Assembly: GCA_017477245.1 (NCBI GenBank)
Contig: JAFUWY010000039.1
Location: 1 to 64,000, forward strand
Source: Bacteroidales bacterium
Lineage (GTDB): Bacteria; Bacteroidota; Bacteroidia; Bacteroidales; UBA932
Length of the DNA stretch: 64,000 bases
Direction: 5' to 3'
How positions within the stretch are numbered: the stretch's first letter is position 1; every line of letters begins with the position of its first letter. The notes beneath the pieces are model-generated. The model did not search any database. It was not told the DNA's origin and saw only the letters and a list, made by a program, of their open reading frames with translations. A program made the translations under genes and the position numbers. Shown piece after piece: positions 7,819-16,239 of this stretch.

Positions 7819-10040
7819 TCGGCAGCCTCCACCGCAGCCTCGGGTGCAGCGGCCTCGGCCGCCGGAGCGGCTTCTTCCACCTGCTCCACCGGCTCAGCCT
7901 TGGGCTTGCGCTCGATTCCCATCCATTTCAGGTTGTTCGTAAAGTAGCAGACGCCGAAGGCGACGACCAGCAGGCCGATGAGCCAGTACAGGCACTTGCG
8001 CCACCAGGGGGTACGCTTGGCATACGGATCGTCCAGCTTGAGCTTCGGGTACTTGGCCACGCTCGTGAGCATCTTGCCGAAGAGGATGTTGACCAGGACC
8101 TTGGAGTTGATGGCCCAGCCGTTGGCGTTGAGCACGGGGCCCAGGTTGCGCTTGCGCAGCTTGCGCCAGGCGATGAAGCAGGACGGGCCGGAGATGATCA
8201 GCATCACGGCCGCGATCAGCACGAGCCACTGCCACCAGGACATCCCCTTGACGGCGGATCCGATCAGGCCGATGGCGCCGGCGATGCCGGCCAGGGCCAG
8301 GCCGATGGCCGCACCGATGCCGGCGAACTTGGAGATGTCGAAGGGCTGCTTGGCGCCGGCGGGGCCGGCGTCGGCCGTGGTCTGGAGCTTCGACAGGGCG
8401 GCGGCATCCTTGTCCGCGGCGGACTTGTCGATCTTGTCGGAGACGAAGCGGGCCACCTTGCGGTACGGCGCCCAGAAGGCCTCCTTGACGCTGAGCGGAT
8501 TCTCCACCACCTTGGTGATCACGGCATCCCAGTCACCGCCGTCCAGGTCGTAGAAGATACCGTTCTTGCCGGGGCGCAGGTCGGAGGTCTTGCCGTCGGT
8601 CATCACGGCCACGATGTCCATCGTGGCGGCCTTGGTCTTGGAGGTGCACTTGCAGTAGAGCAGGAACATCCCGCTGAGCTTGGGCATGTCGGCGTGGGCG
8701 CCCATGTCCGTGACCTTGATGCAGAGGTCGCAGCAGCGCTCGTCGATGTAGAGCTTGCCGGCCTCGAAGATGCCGCGGGTGCCGTCCGCACGGCCGTAGA
8801 AGTCCGTGAAGATGACATAGTTGCGCAGGAGCTTCGCGAAGTCGCGGTAGCAGAGCAGGAGCTTCTTGACCTCGTCGATGGAAGCGGCTTCCGCCTCGAG
8901 AGCCTTGTCGGCGTCGATGAGCGCGAGCAGTTCGGCCTTGCGGTCGGCTTTGATCAGGGCCTTGACCTCGTCGATGCCCAAAGCCTCGACGGCCTCGCCC
9001 TTCTTCTCGCCCAGCCAGGCGCAGTAGGGCGCGAACTTGGCGAGCACGCCCGCCCACTGCTCCTCGGTGATCCCTTCGGCTTTCGGGAAATCCTTGTCGA
9101 GCACCAGCGCCTTGACGGCCGCGAACGGAGCCTGCCAGGCCGGGTTGATGGCATCGAAGGGCAGCACGGCGTCCTTGGTCGGACGGGCCAGCGGGTAGGT
9201 GGCGATCTCCTCGGACTGCGTGGCGAGGTTCTTCTCGCTGATGGCGCCCACCTTCTCGGCGGACACGTCCACGGCGGCGGACACCGCATCGTCGAAGCGG
9301 ATCAACTTACAGCGCATGAAGTAGTCGGCCACCTTGTCCTTGACGGCCTCGCAGGCGGCGAGGGCCGCGGCTGTGTCGTCCCCGTACGGGAAGACATTGG
9401 CCTTGTCGGCCGCGGCGGCGTCCTGCCAGGCGGCATAGTCGGCGAGGGCCGTGTAGAAGGCTTCGACCTGCTCGGCCGTGATGCCCGGCTCGCCGCTGCG
9501 GTCGGTCGCGGAGCCGACCTTCTCGGCGATGGTGGCGATCAGCGGTCGCAGGGTCTCGTCGTCGGCGGAGGCCTGGGTGATCACGCCGTCGCCGTTGTAC
9601 TGGGTATCCTTGAAGATGGCCACGCTGTCGGAAGCCTCGTCCGCCGTGATCGAATCCTTCTCCAGCTTGAGGTTGGAGAGGATCTGCTTCGCGGAATTAT
9701 AGAGTTTCTGCCCGGCCTCATTGTCGGTGTTGATGCCGTCGAGTTTGAGTTCGTTCTCCCCCTTGAGGATCGCATCCTTGTCCTTGAGCACGGACGTCAG
9801 CCACTGGGCTGCCGCGACGACCTCCGCCACGCGGATCTTGCCGTCCCCGTCGGTGTCGATGAGATTCAGGGTGCGCTCGTCGATCGCCAGGTCCTTGGTC
9901 GGACAGCTGAGCACCGTCCATAGTTTCTGGTCGAGTTCGCCCAGATGGGCGATGTCCTCGCCCGAGGTGATGTTGACCCGGACCACTCCGCCGAGGGAGC
10001 AGTACTTCCAGGGGTAGCCGTTGGTTTGATTCTTTGACAT
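7815..10040 (-). CDS. large EF-hand protein with C-terminal membrane segments, function unknown
   Basis: This 741-residue protein has no N-terminal signal peptide. A textbook EF-hand loop lies at about residues 62-73 (DTDGDGKIRVAE), followed by a weaker NGDGVI loop. A long Ala- and Lys-rich helical region fills the middle. Three hydrophobic stretches near the C-terminus (IGLALAGIAGAIGLIG, WLVLIAAVMLIISG, WLIGLLVVAFGVCYF) suggest membrane anchoring, with an acidic Ala/Glu tail after the last. I recognise no enzyme motif. It sits between the deacetylase (21-bp gap) and the glycosyltransferase (4-bp overlap), so a calcium-responsive or scaffolding role in envelope glycan modification is possible but unproven. 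Confidence 0.8.
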   Translation of the reverse strand: MSKNQTNGYPWKYCSLGGVVRVNITSGEDIAHLGELDQKLWTVLSCPTKDLAIDERTLNLIDTDGDGKIRVAEVVAAAQWLTSVLKDKDAILKGENELKLDGINTDNEAGQKLYNSAKQILSNLKLEKDSITADEASDSVAIFKDTQYNGDGVITQASADDETLRPLIATIAEKVGSATDRSGEPGITAEQVEAFYTALADYAAWQDAAAADKANVFPYGDDTAAALAACEAVKDKVADYFMRCKLIRFDDAVSAAVDVSAEKVGAISEKNLATQSEEIATYPLARPTKDAVLPFDAINPAWQAPFAAVKALVLDKDFPKAEGITEEQWAGVLAKFAPYCAWLGEKKGEAVEALGIDEVKALIKADRKAELLALIDADKALEAEAASIDEVKKLLLCYRDFAKLLRNYVIFTDFYGRADGTRGIFEAGKLYIDERCCDLCIKVTDMGAHADMPKLSGMFLLYCKCTSKTKAATMDIVAVMTDGKTSDLRPGKNGIFYDLDGGDWDAVITKVVENPLSVKEAFWAPYRKVARFVSDKIDKSAADKDAAALSKLQTTADAGPAGAKQPFDISKFAGIGAAIGLALAGIAGAIGLIGSAVKGMSWWQWLVLIAAVMLIISGPSCFIAWRKLRKRNLGPVLNANGWAINSKVLVNILFGKMLTSVAKYPKLKLDDPYAKRTPWWRKCLYWLIGLLVVAFGVCYFTNNLKWMGIERKPKAEPVEQVEEAAPAAEAAAPEAAVEAAE

Positions 10041-10061
10041 AACGTTATGCGGTTTTGATTG

Positions 10062-10964
10062 TTATTTCTCGAACAGCTGCTCGCCGCCGAAGGGATTGAA
10101 AGTGAGCAGGCGCGTGCGGCCGTTCACCGTCACCTCGGCCGTGAGCGGCTCGCGGTAGAGCGCGGGGTCGAGATCGCACGCGGGCTTGATGCCGATGCAT
10201 TTGTGGTACTTGCGCACCCGGATCGTGCAGTGCTCCCGCTCCTGCCTGTAGGAAGCCACGGCGGCGAAGGTGTCCACCCAGACTTCGTCCTGCCGGGCGG
10301 CAATCTCTTTATAGAAATCCCAGAGGACGTTCTCGTCATTCCACTGGTCCCAGCCGTGGTGGATGCCGTGGGTCATGGTGACGCCCCACTCCCCGGCCGC
10401 AATGACCTTCTCCAGCCAGGCGCGCAGGCTCTCCGGCGTGCTGCCGCTGTTGACCTGGCCCTGGGCCTCCTGGAAGTCGCGCGTCCCGACGCGGCTCTCG
10501 TGACATACCCGTGCAACCAACTCATTCTGGGCATTGTATGGGTAACAGAAGGTAATGGGGCGCTTGCCCGTGGCCGCCTCGATGGCGTCGTCGTTGCGCC
10601 TGACTTCCTCCCGGAGCTGCTCCTCGGAGAGGTTGGTCAGGTTGGGGTGCGACCAGCTGTGGTTGGAGATCTCGTGGCCGCGGTCGGACATCTCCCGGCA
10701 CATCTGCCAGGTCAGGCGCGGGGCGTAGTTGACTTCGCCCTGCTCGATGCTGTGGCCGTTGACCCAGAAGGTCCCCCGCAGGCCCAGGCTGTCCAGGTGC
10801 GGGGCTACCATCGTGTAGTGGTCCAGGATGCCGTCGTCGAAGGTCAGGCTCACGGCGGCCTTGCGGCCGTCGCGGAATGCGGTGATACGGGCATCGTCGA
10901 CCACGGTGCAGGCGACAGAAGAAGACAGGGCGATCAGGCTCATCAGGAAGGCTCGGAGTTTCAT
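10062..10964 (-). CDS. polysaccharide deacetylase (NodB-homology), probable lipoprotein
   Basis: A 300-residue exported deacetylase of the carbohydrate esterase 4 fold. The signal ends with SVAC, making Cys19 a plausible lipidation site. The first catalytic motif TFDDG has Asp43 and Asp44, and the metal-binding motif is HSWSHP (His102, His106). A YPYN segment and a THGIHH segment near the C-terminus fit later motifs. The family removes N- or O-acetyl groups from peptidoglycan, chitin-like or xylan-type polymers; the substrate here is unknown. It is the first gene of the operon with the EF-hand protein and the glycosyltransferase. The -7 box lies only 6 bp upstream of the ATG. Confidence 0.88.
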   Translation of the reverse strand: MKLRAFLMSLIALSSSVACTVVDDARITAFRDGRKAAVSLTFDDGILDHYTMVAPHLDSLGLRGTFWVNGHSIEQGEVNYAPRLTWQMCREMSDRGHEISNHSWSHPNLTNLSEEQLREEVRRNDDAIEAATGKRPITFCYPYNAQNELVARVCHESRVGTRDFQEAQGQVNSGSTPESLRAWLEKVIAAGEWGVTMTHGIHHGWDQWNDENVLWDFYKEIAARQDEVWVDTFAAVASYRQEREHCTIRVRKYHKCIGIKPACDLDPALYREPLTAEVTVNGRTRLLTFNPFGGEQLFEK

Positions 10965-10970
10965 ATTCTA

Positions 10971-10978
10971 CAAATATA
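10971..10978 (-). promoter_or_regulatory. -7 box for the deacetylase operon
   Basis: The minus strand reads TATATTTG, a full TAnnTTTG match. Only 6 bp separate it from the start codon, suggesting a leaderless transcript. No clear -33 TTTG element is visible at the expected distance. Confidence 0.5.
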
Positions 10979-10999
10979 CAAAATTTCACACCTTTTCAC

Positions 11000-11007
11000 T
11001 ACCTTTG
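11000..11007 (+). promoter_or_regulatory. -7 box for the small lipoprotein gene
   Basis: TACCTTTG matches TAnnTTTG and ends 18 bp before the ATG at 11026. It is divergent from, and within about 25 bp of, the deacetylase -7 box, so the two promoters probably overlap. Confidence 0.5.
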
Positions 11008-11025
11008 CGGAAAGCATTGCAGAAG

Positions 11026-11394
11026 ATGAAATCCTCCCGTCACATCCTGCACTTCCTCCTGGCGGCCGTCCTGGCCGCCGGCCTGTGCGCCTGCCGCCCG
11101 TCCACCACGTTCGCCGACCACAATCCGGTCAAGGAGGTCTATGACGCCGCCGGGATGGACGTCCCCGACGGGGAGGGGCAGTTCCCGGTGGACGGCAAAG
11201 CCGTACTGGACATCATCGGACAGGCCGCGCCGTGCGGCGAGGAGTTCACCCCCGCCACCCTGGTCACCATCTTCGACAACGAGGGCGGCTCCTTCCTGTT
11301 CTTCTTCTCCAAGGACCGCCGCCACTTCGTCATCGACGAGACTGGCTGGCGCCTGACGCGCCGTCAGGCCCGGGCGGTCAACAAACTGATCTGA
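11026..11394 (+). CDS. small lipoprotein of unknown function
   Basis: This 122-residue protein starts MKSSRHILHFLLAAVL and has a lipoprotein signal with a cysteine in LCAC. A start further upstream would place the signal peptide inside the protein and overlap the divergent gene, so 11026 is chosen. The mature part contains FDNEGGSFLFFFSKDRRHFVIDE and no recognisable catalytic motif. It stands alone, with its own -7 box at 11000 and the convergent GH42 gene 39 bp downstream. The function is unknown. Confidence 0.75.
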   Translation: MKSSRHILHFLLAAVLAAGLCACRPSTTFADHNPVKEVYDAAGMDVPDGEGQFPVDGKAVLDIIGQAAPCGEEFTPATLVTIFDNEGGSFLFFFSKDRRHFVIDETGWRLTRRQARAVNKLI

Positions 11395-11433
11395 GACCCG
11401 CTCCGCCCGGCAGGAGGGCCGGGAGGAAGGGCG

Positions 11434-13500
11434 CTATTCCTCGCAGATGACAAGGTCCCAGGGCCCGATGGTCAGGGTATCGCCCCGGCGGACCCGCCTG
11501 CCGTCCAGCAGGGACCGGCCGGAGGCATAGGGATAGGCCAGGGTCTGCGTCCCGTCCGAATAATTGAAGAAATAATGGACCGTGCGCCCGGCATCATTGG
11601 TGCCGGAGCGAAGGATCAGCGGGAAGTGGAATCCGCGCTCCACGGTCGCCAGGCCTTTCCGGTCTGCGGCACGGGCGATGAGGGCTTCCAGCATCTCCTG
11701 GGAAGGCAGGGTGCCGACATAGATCAGGTGTCCCTTGCCATACGCATTCTCCGTGATACAGGGCCACTGGCCGAAGAATCCGTGCCGCACGGTCGCGAGC
11801 GGGCGGGCCGTGGTCAGCTGCAGGAATTCCATCCAGGCAGTTGCAGAGCGGTCCTCGACGGGCAGTTCCGTGTCCAGGGTCAGTCCGGGAGGCAGCGAGG
11901 AGTATTCCTGGTAGGTAAAACCGCAGGCGGCGGCGAGCGGACCGGGTGCGAGGACCGGGCGGACGGCGTTGTCGGAATCGGTATAGCCGCTCTTGTAGAG
12001 CATCACCACCTCGCCGCCCTGCTCCACGAACGCGGCGATCTTTTCCAGCAGCGCATCCGTCGCGACATAGAGCGGCGGTACGACGAGCAGGTCATAGCCG
12101 CTGAAATCCTGCACCTTGTCCACGGACAGGATATCGCACTCGATGTTCTGCCGGTAGAGGGCAGCGTGGAGGAGCCGGTCCTTGTACTGGTCTCCCTGCG
12201 TATAGGGCATGAAATCCAGGGCGTACCGGGAGTCGTGACTGAAGAGCAGGGCCGCACGCGGATGCTTCCGGAGATTGACCAGACGGCTTCCGATCCGCTC
12301 CAGTTCCTTCGCGCCCTTCGCGAATTCCGCATAGACCCGGTTGGGCTGTCCATCGTGGCCGAGCAAGCCGCGCCAGTAGGTCTCCTGACCGTAATGGAGC
12401 GTGGCCCAGTGCCAGTATTCGACCATGTTGGCGCCGCCTGCCAGGAAGGAATACATGTTCTGGCGCAGCTGTCCGTCATAGGGCGGCCACTGGTCGCGGC
12501 TGTTCCAGCCCGTGCCCTGGGCATTGGTCTCCGTGACCAGAAAGTTGTGCCGCTTGCTGACCGGACGCATGAAATCGGACGCATAGGCGATGTCGGCCCC
12601 GTCCTGGCGGTCCTGCATGGTATAGTACACGTTGATAGCCGGATACTCCATCTGCCGGAATGCCTCCACCTGGTCGATGGCGGAGAAGTTGGGCATGAAG
12701 CAGTGCGTGACGAACTGGTCCGGGCGCTTGTACTCGTTCACGATGTCCACCTGCCAGTTCAGGAAGTCGGCCGTCACCTTGCGGTCCCAGCGTTCCCACC
12801 AGACCTTGTAGGAGGGATTGGTCACGCCCGGGCGGTCATAGAACTCGTCCCAGGTATTGATGTTCATCCCCCAGTAGTTCAGGCCCCAGCGGCGGTTCAG
12901 TTCCTTGAGATCCCCCTTGAATTCCATCCGTATGTAATCCCGGAAGCCCTCGAAGTAGTCCCGGTTGTCGATCTTGCGGGCCTCCACCTCATTGTCCACC
13001 TGGTAGCCGATGACGGCCGGGTGCTGCGCAAAGTGCTCCATCATCCGGCGGATGATCCGCTCGCAGTAGAAGCGGTAGACCGGATTGAGCAGATCCATAT
13101 TCTGGCGGATGCCGTAATGGCTCTGCTGGCCGTCCCAGGTCTGCGAAAGCACTTCCGGATGGGCGGCAGCCATCCAGGCGGGGATGGAATAGGTCGGCGT
13201 GCCCAGGATGACCTTGATACCCGCGGCATGCATCTTATCCAGGATGCGGTCCATCCAGGCAAACTCGAACACGCCGTCCTGCGGCTCAAAAAGCGACCAG
13301 GTGCTTTCCCCGACCCGGACGACCGTCAGGCCCGCCGCTTTCATCAGGCGGATGTCTTCGTCGAGGCGGTCGGTCGGGGTATATTCACTGTAATAGGCCG
13401 CCCCGTACAGCGGCTTGTCGAACGCATAGACGCCGGGGGTCTGGGCCTGCATCTGCAGGGAAAGCAGCAGGACGGCGGAAAGGGTCAGGATTCTCTTCAT
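11434..13500 (-). CDS. GH42 beta-galactosidase-family enzyme, exported
   Basis: A 688-residue glycosidase of clan GH-A. A signal peptide (MKRILTLSAVLLLSLQMQAQ) fixes the start at 13500. The barrel begins with YYSEYTPTDRLDEDIRLMKAAG. The acid/base is Glu171 in VDNEVEA and the nucleophile is Glu324 in VTETNAQG. After the barrel, HDSRYALDFMPY and LLVVPPLYV fit the GH42 trimerisation domain. GH42 enzymes remove terminal beta-galactose, often from galactan-derived oligosaccharides. It follows a GH2 gene by 22 bp in the same direction, so the two are probably co-transcribed and act in the periplasm on the same material. Confidence 0.9.
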   Translation of the reverse strand: MKRILTLSAVLLLSLQMQAQTPGVYAFDKPLYGAAYYSEYTPTDRLDEDIRLMKAAGLTVVRVGESTWSLFEPQDGVFEFAWMDRILDKMHAAGIKVILGTPTYSIPAWMAAAHPEVLSQTWDGQQSHYGIRQNMDLLNPVYRFYCERIIRRMMEHFAQHPAVIGYQVDNEVEARKIDNRDYFEGFRDYIRMEFKGDLKELNRRWGLNYWGMNINTWDEFYDRPGVTNPSYKVWWERWDRKVTADFLNWQVDIVNEYKRPDQFVTHCFMPNFSAIDQVEAFRQMEYPAINVYYTMQDRQDGADIAYASDFMRPVSKRHNFLVTETNAQGTGWNSRDQWPPYDGQLRQNMYSFLAGGANMVEYWHWATLHYGQETYWRGLLGHDGQPNRVYAEFAKGAKELERIGSRLVNLRKHPRAALLFSHDSRYALDFMPYTQGDQYKDRLLHAALYRQNIECDILSVDKVQDFSGYDLLVVPPLYVATDALLEKIAAFVEQGGEVVMLYKSGYTDSDNAVRPVLAPGPLAAACGFTYQEYSSLPPGLTLDTELPVEDRSATAWMEFLQLTTARPLATVRHGFFGQWPCITENAYGKGHLIYVGTLPSQEMLEALIARAADRKGLATVERGFHFPLILRSGTNDAGRTVHYFFNYSDGTQTLAYPYASGRSLLDGRRVRRGDTLTIGPWDLVICEE

Positions 13501-13522
13501 ACGCAGAACATTTATCCACAGG

Positions 13523-16159
13523 TTAAAACTCTCCGAACAACTCCTGGTCTTTCTTGACCTGCTCCAGCTCCGCCTTGTGGTCCTCGATGGATTTCTGGCT
13601 CGTGTACCAGACATAGGGCAGGAGCGGCGACTGCACCCTGCCGGTGCGGACTTCGTCCCGCAGGAAACGGTCGGCAGACGGCAGGCTCGAGAAGGTGATC
13701 TCGGCAGGAGTCGGGGCCAGTTCGCCACCGAACTGCACCCGGGCCCGTACGGTGATGGGGCCGGCCTTGTCCGTCGCCCGGATCAGCACGGGGGCCGTGC
13801 CGAACTCCACCTGACGGGGGTTGGCCTGGATGCGTTCGTCACCGACGATCTCTCCTTCCCCCTCGACCTCGAACACGATGACTTCCTTCGCGAGGTCGCG
13901 GACCTCGCCCTGCGCATCGGTAATGGAGGCGATCACGGTCACGATGTCGGAGCCGTTGGCCACGAACGGGATCCCGGCATCATCCATCCGCAGGGAGATG
14001 TGGTAGGAACGGGCCGAAGGCTTGGTCGTATAGGTCGCAACCACCTCTGACCCGATAAGGCCCTCCGCCTTGACCGTGACGGTGCCGTCCCGGTTGACCC
14101 GGCGCAGGTTATGGAACGAGTAGGCATCCTTGAAGACAACCGGGGCGGAAGGCATCGCATTATGCTCCCGGTCCACTTCCTGATACAGCACGGTGCCGTC
14201 GTAGAGGGTCAGCCGGACGGCATCGCAGTTGGTGAACACCGTCACGTCCGGCCCCGAGAACGGGCCGAATTCGTGGGCGATATAGACCATCGGGCCGGCC
14301 GTGAGCAGCGGGGAGGACGGCCGGAAGGAGGCCGGTTGCTGGGCCATGAACATATAGTAGGAATACTTGGGCTGGCGGAATGCGTCCATGATGCCGCCCC
14401 AGAACGGGTCGGGATGGTAGCCGCGCTGATGGTCGAACGAGTGCCAGAGGCAGCCGCCGACATGCTGGGCGGGCGCACCCGAGAGGATATCATAGTCGTT
14501 GGAGTCATGGGCATTGGCGTAGTGCATCGCCTGGATGAGCATCGGGCCCTCGCCCCAGCTGCGGGAAGCGCGGCTCAGGGAGTTGTGGTGCTCCCAGTTG
14601 TCCACGTAGTCCCCCCATTCACGGGTGAAAGTGCTCTGGAGGATCTCCTGCTGCGGACGGCCGGGACGCGCCTGCTGGCCGGGACGCTGCATGCCGGCAG
14701 GCATCCCGTAGAGGACATCATACAGGCCGGCCACGCCCTGGCTTCCGGCATCCGCCGCGCAGAAACAGCCCGGATAAGGATATTCGGCATGCGTCGTACG
14801 GTAGGTATTCTCCGCGAAATCGGCGGGATAGTGCGTCTCGTTGAGGATGGGTTCCCACATCAGCACGCTCGGGTGGTTGCGGTCACGCCGCACCATCTGC
14901 CGGATATCGTCGTACACGTGCTCCGCAAAGGCCGGATCGTCGTTCCAGAACTGCCAGCCGGGCGTGGCCACGATGACGAACATCCCGAGCGCGTCACAGG
15001 CGTCCATGAACGAAGGATCCTGGGGATAATGGGCGGACCGGATGATGGTACACCCGGCGTTGCGCAGCAGCACCGCGTCGCGCCAGGTGAGGTTGTTGGG
15101 CATGGCGTTGCCGATGTAGGCATAGTCCTGATGCCTGTTGACACCCATCAGTTTGCCCTGGTACGGCTCCCCGTTGAGATAGAAGCCTTCCTTGCCGCGG
15201 AACTCGATGCTGCGGATGCCCGTGCGCGTCTCCAGGCCGTCCACGACCCGTCCCCCTTCCGTCACGGCGGAGACTACGCTGTAGAGCGTCGGGGTCTGCG
15301 GGGTCCAGAGGGCCGGGGCCTTGACGACCATGCGCTGCGTCACCTTGCGGGAGCCGCCTGCGGGGATGCTCACCCGGGTCACGGCCTTCTGCACTTCCCC
15401 GCCCTCCAGCACCAGCCGGGTGGACAGGGAGACGGTCCGCGCCCTGGCGCCGTCGTTCTGCAGGTCCGTCTCCACGACCACGGTCGCCTGCCGGGCCGAC
15501 ACGTCCTCGGCATGGACGAAGATGCCGCCGCCGGCCTGCTTGTCCACGAAATTGGGATCCGAGATATACACTTCGCCCGTAGAGACCAGCCAGCAGTCCC
15601 GGTAGATGCCGCCGTGGTAGGTAAAGTCCAGCACATCCTCGGGCTTGCCCGGCGGATAGGAGCCGTCGTCGCTGTTGTCCGCCCGCACGGCGATCACGAC
15701 CGTCTGCCCGGGCTTCACGCCCGCCGCATCCAGGTCCAGAATCACCGGCAGGTAGCCGCCGGTATGCCGGCACGCCAGGCGGCCGTCCACATAGACCTCG
15801 CTCCGGCCCATGATGGCCTCGAAATGCAGGAAGAGCCGCTTGCCGGCAAACTCCGGACCGAAGGTCACATGCTTGCGGTACCAGGCGGGGCCCTGGTAGT
15901 TGCGGCAGCCGCTGCCCTCGGCAGCGATCAGGGAGACGGTGTGCGGGAGGTTCACAACCTCCCAGGACGCATCGTCGAAAGCGGTCCCCGCTGCGCCATC
16001 GGCATCTCCCTGCAGGAAGCGCCAGCCGGTGTTGAAATTGTAGACTTCACGGCCGCTGCCGGGCAGCTCGTAGAACCCCGCGGTGCTGCTCTGCTGGGCG
16101 GAAAGGACGACCGCAGCCAGGCATCCGGCCAGGATCGTCAGGATACGTTTTGCGTTCAT
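13523..16159 (-). CDS. GH2 glycosidase, exported
   Basis: This 878-residue enzyme starts at the ATG at 16159, directly before the signal peptide MNAKRILTILAGCLAAVVLS. A sugar-binding jelly roll (WRFLQGD, then GPAWYRKHVTF and EVYVDGRLA) leads into the immunoglobulin-like and TIM-barrel domains. The acid/base is Glu441 in ILNETHY and the nucleophile is Glu514 in FTREWGDY. A C-terminal Ig-like extension contains VEGEGEIVGDE. GH2 covers beta-galactosidases, beta-mannosidases and beta-glucuronidases, so the sugar is not certain. The next gene in the operon is GH42. Confidence 0.9.
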   Translation of the reverse strand: MNAKRILTILAGCLAAVVLSAQQSSTAGFYELPGSGREVYNFNTGWRFLQGDADGAAGTAFDDASWEVVNLPHTVSLIAAEGSGCRNYQGPAWYRKHVTFGPEFAGKRLFLHFEAIMGRSEVYVDGRLACRHTGGYLPVILDLDAAGVKPGQTVVIAVRADNSDDGSYPPGKPEDVLDFTYHGGIYRDCWLVSTGEVYISDPNFVDKQAGGGIFVHAEDVSARQATVVVETDLQNDGARARTVSLSTRLVLEGGEVQKAVTRVSIPAGGSRKVTQRMVVKAPALWTPQTPTLYSVVSAVTEGGRVVDGLETRTGIRSIEFRGKEGFYLNGEPYQGKLMGVNRHQDYAYIGNAMPNNLTWRDAVLLRNAGCTIIRSAHYPQDPSFMDACDALGMFVIVATPGWQFWNDDPAFAEHVYDDIRQMVRRDRNHPSVLMWEPILNETHYPADFAENTYRTTHAEYPYPGCFCAADAGSQGVAGLYDVLYGMPAGMQRPGQQARPGRPQQEILQSTFTREWGDYVDNWEHHNSLSRASRSWGEGPMLIQAMHYANAHDSNDYDILSGAPAQHVGGCLWHSFDHQRGYHPDPFWGGIMDAFRQPKYSYYMFMAQQPASFRPSSPLLTAGPMVYIAHEFGPFSGPDVTVFTNCDAVRLTLYDGTVLYQEVDREHNAMPSAPVVFKDAYSFHNLRRVNRDGTVTVKAEGLIGSEVVATYTTKPSARSYHISLRMDDAGIPFVANGSDIVTVIASITDAQGEVRDLAKEVIVFEVEGEGEIVGDERIQANPRQVEFGTAPVLIRATDKAGPITVRARVQFGGELAPTPAEITFSSLPSADRFLRDEVRTGRVQSPLLPYVWYTSQKSIEDHKAELEQVKKDQELFGEF

Positions 16160-16190
16160 GGATTCAGGGTTGTGGTTGGGTTTGTTTGTA

Positions 16191-16218
16191 CAAATATCCG
16201 ATTTTTTTCGTAACTTTC
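16191..16218. promoter_or_regulatory. divergent -7-like boxes between the GH2 and GH5-like genes
   Basis: GATATTTG on the minus strand (16191-16198) and TAACTTTC on the plus strand (16211-16218) each differ from TAnnTTTG by one base. They sit 31 bp and 21 bp before the two start codons, a sensible divergent promoter arrangement. Confidence 0.4.
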
Positions 16219-16239
16219 CGCAAACCAATCAACCCCGCC

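Noticed and set aside
11406-11423. Terminator between the small lipoprotein and GH42
   Set aside because: A 6-bp stem exists, but there is no T tract and the arms are ordinary GC-rich sequence.
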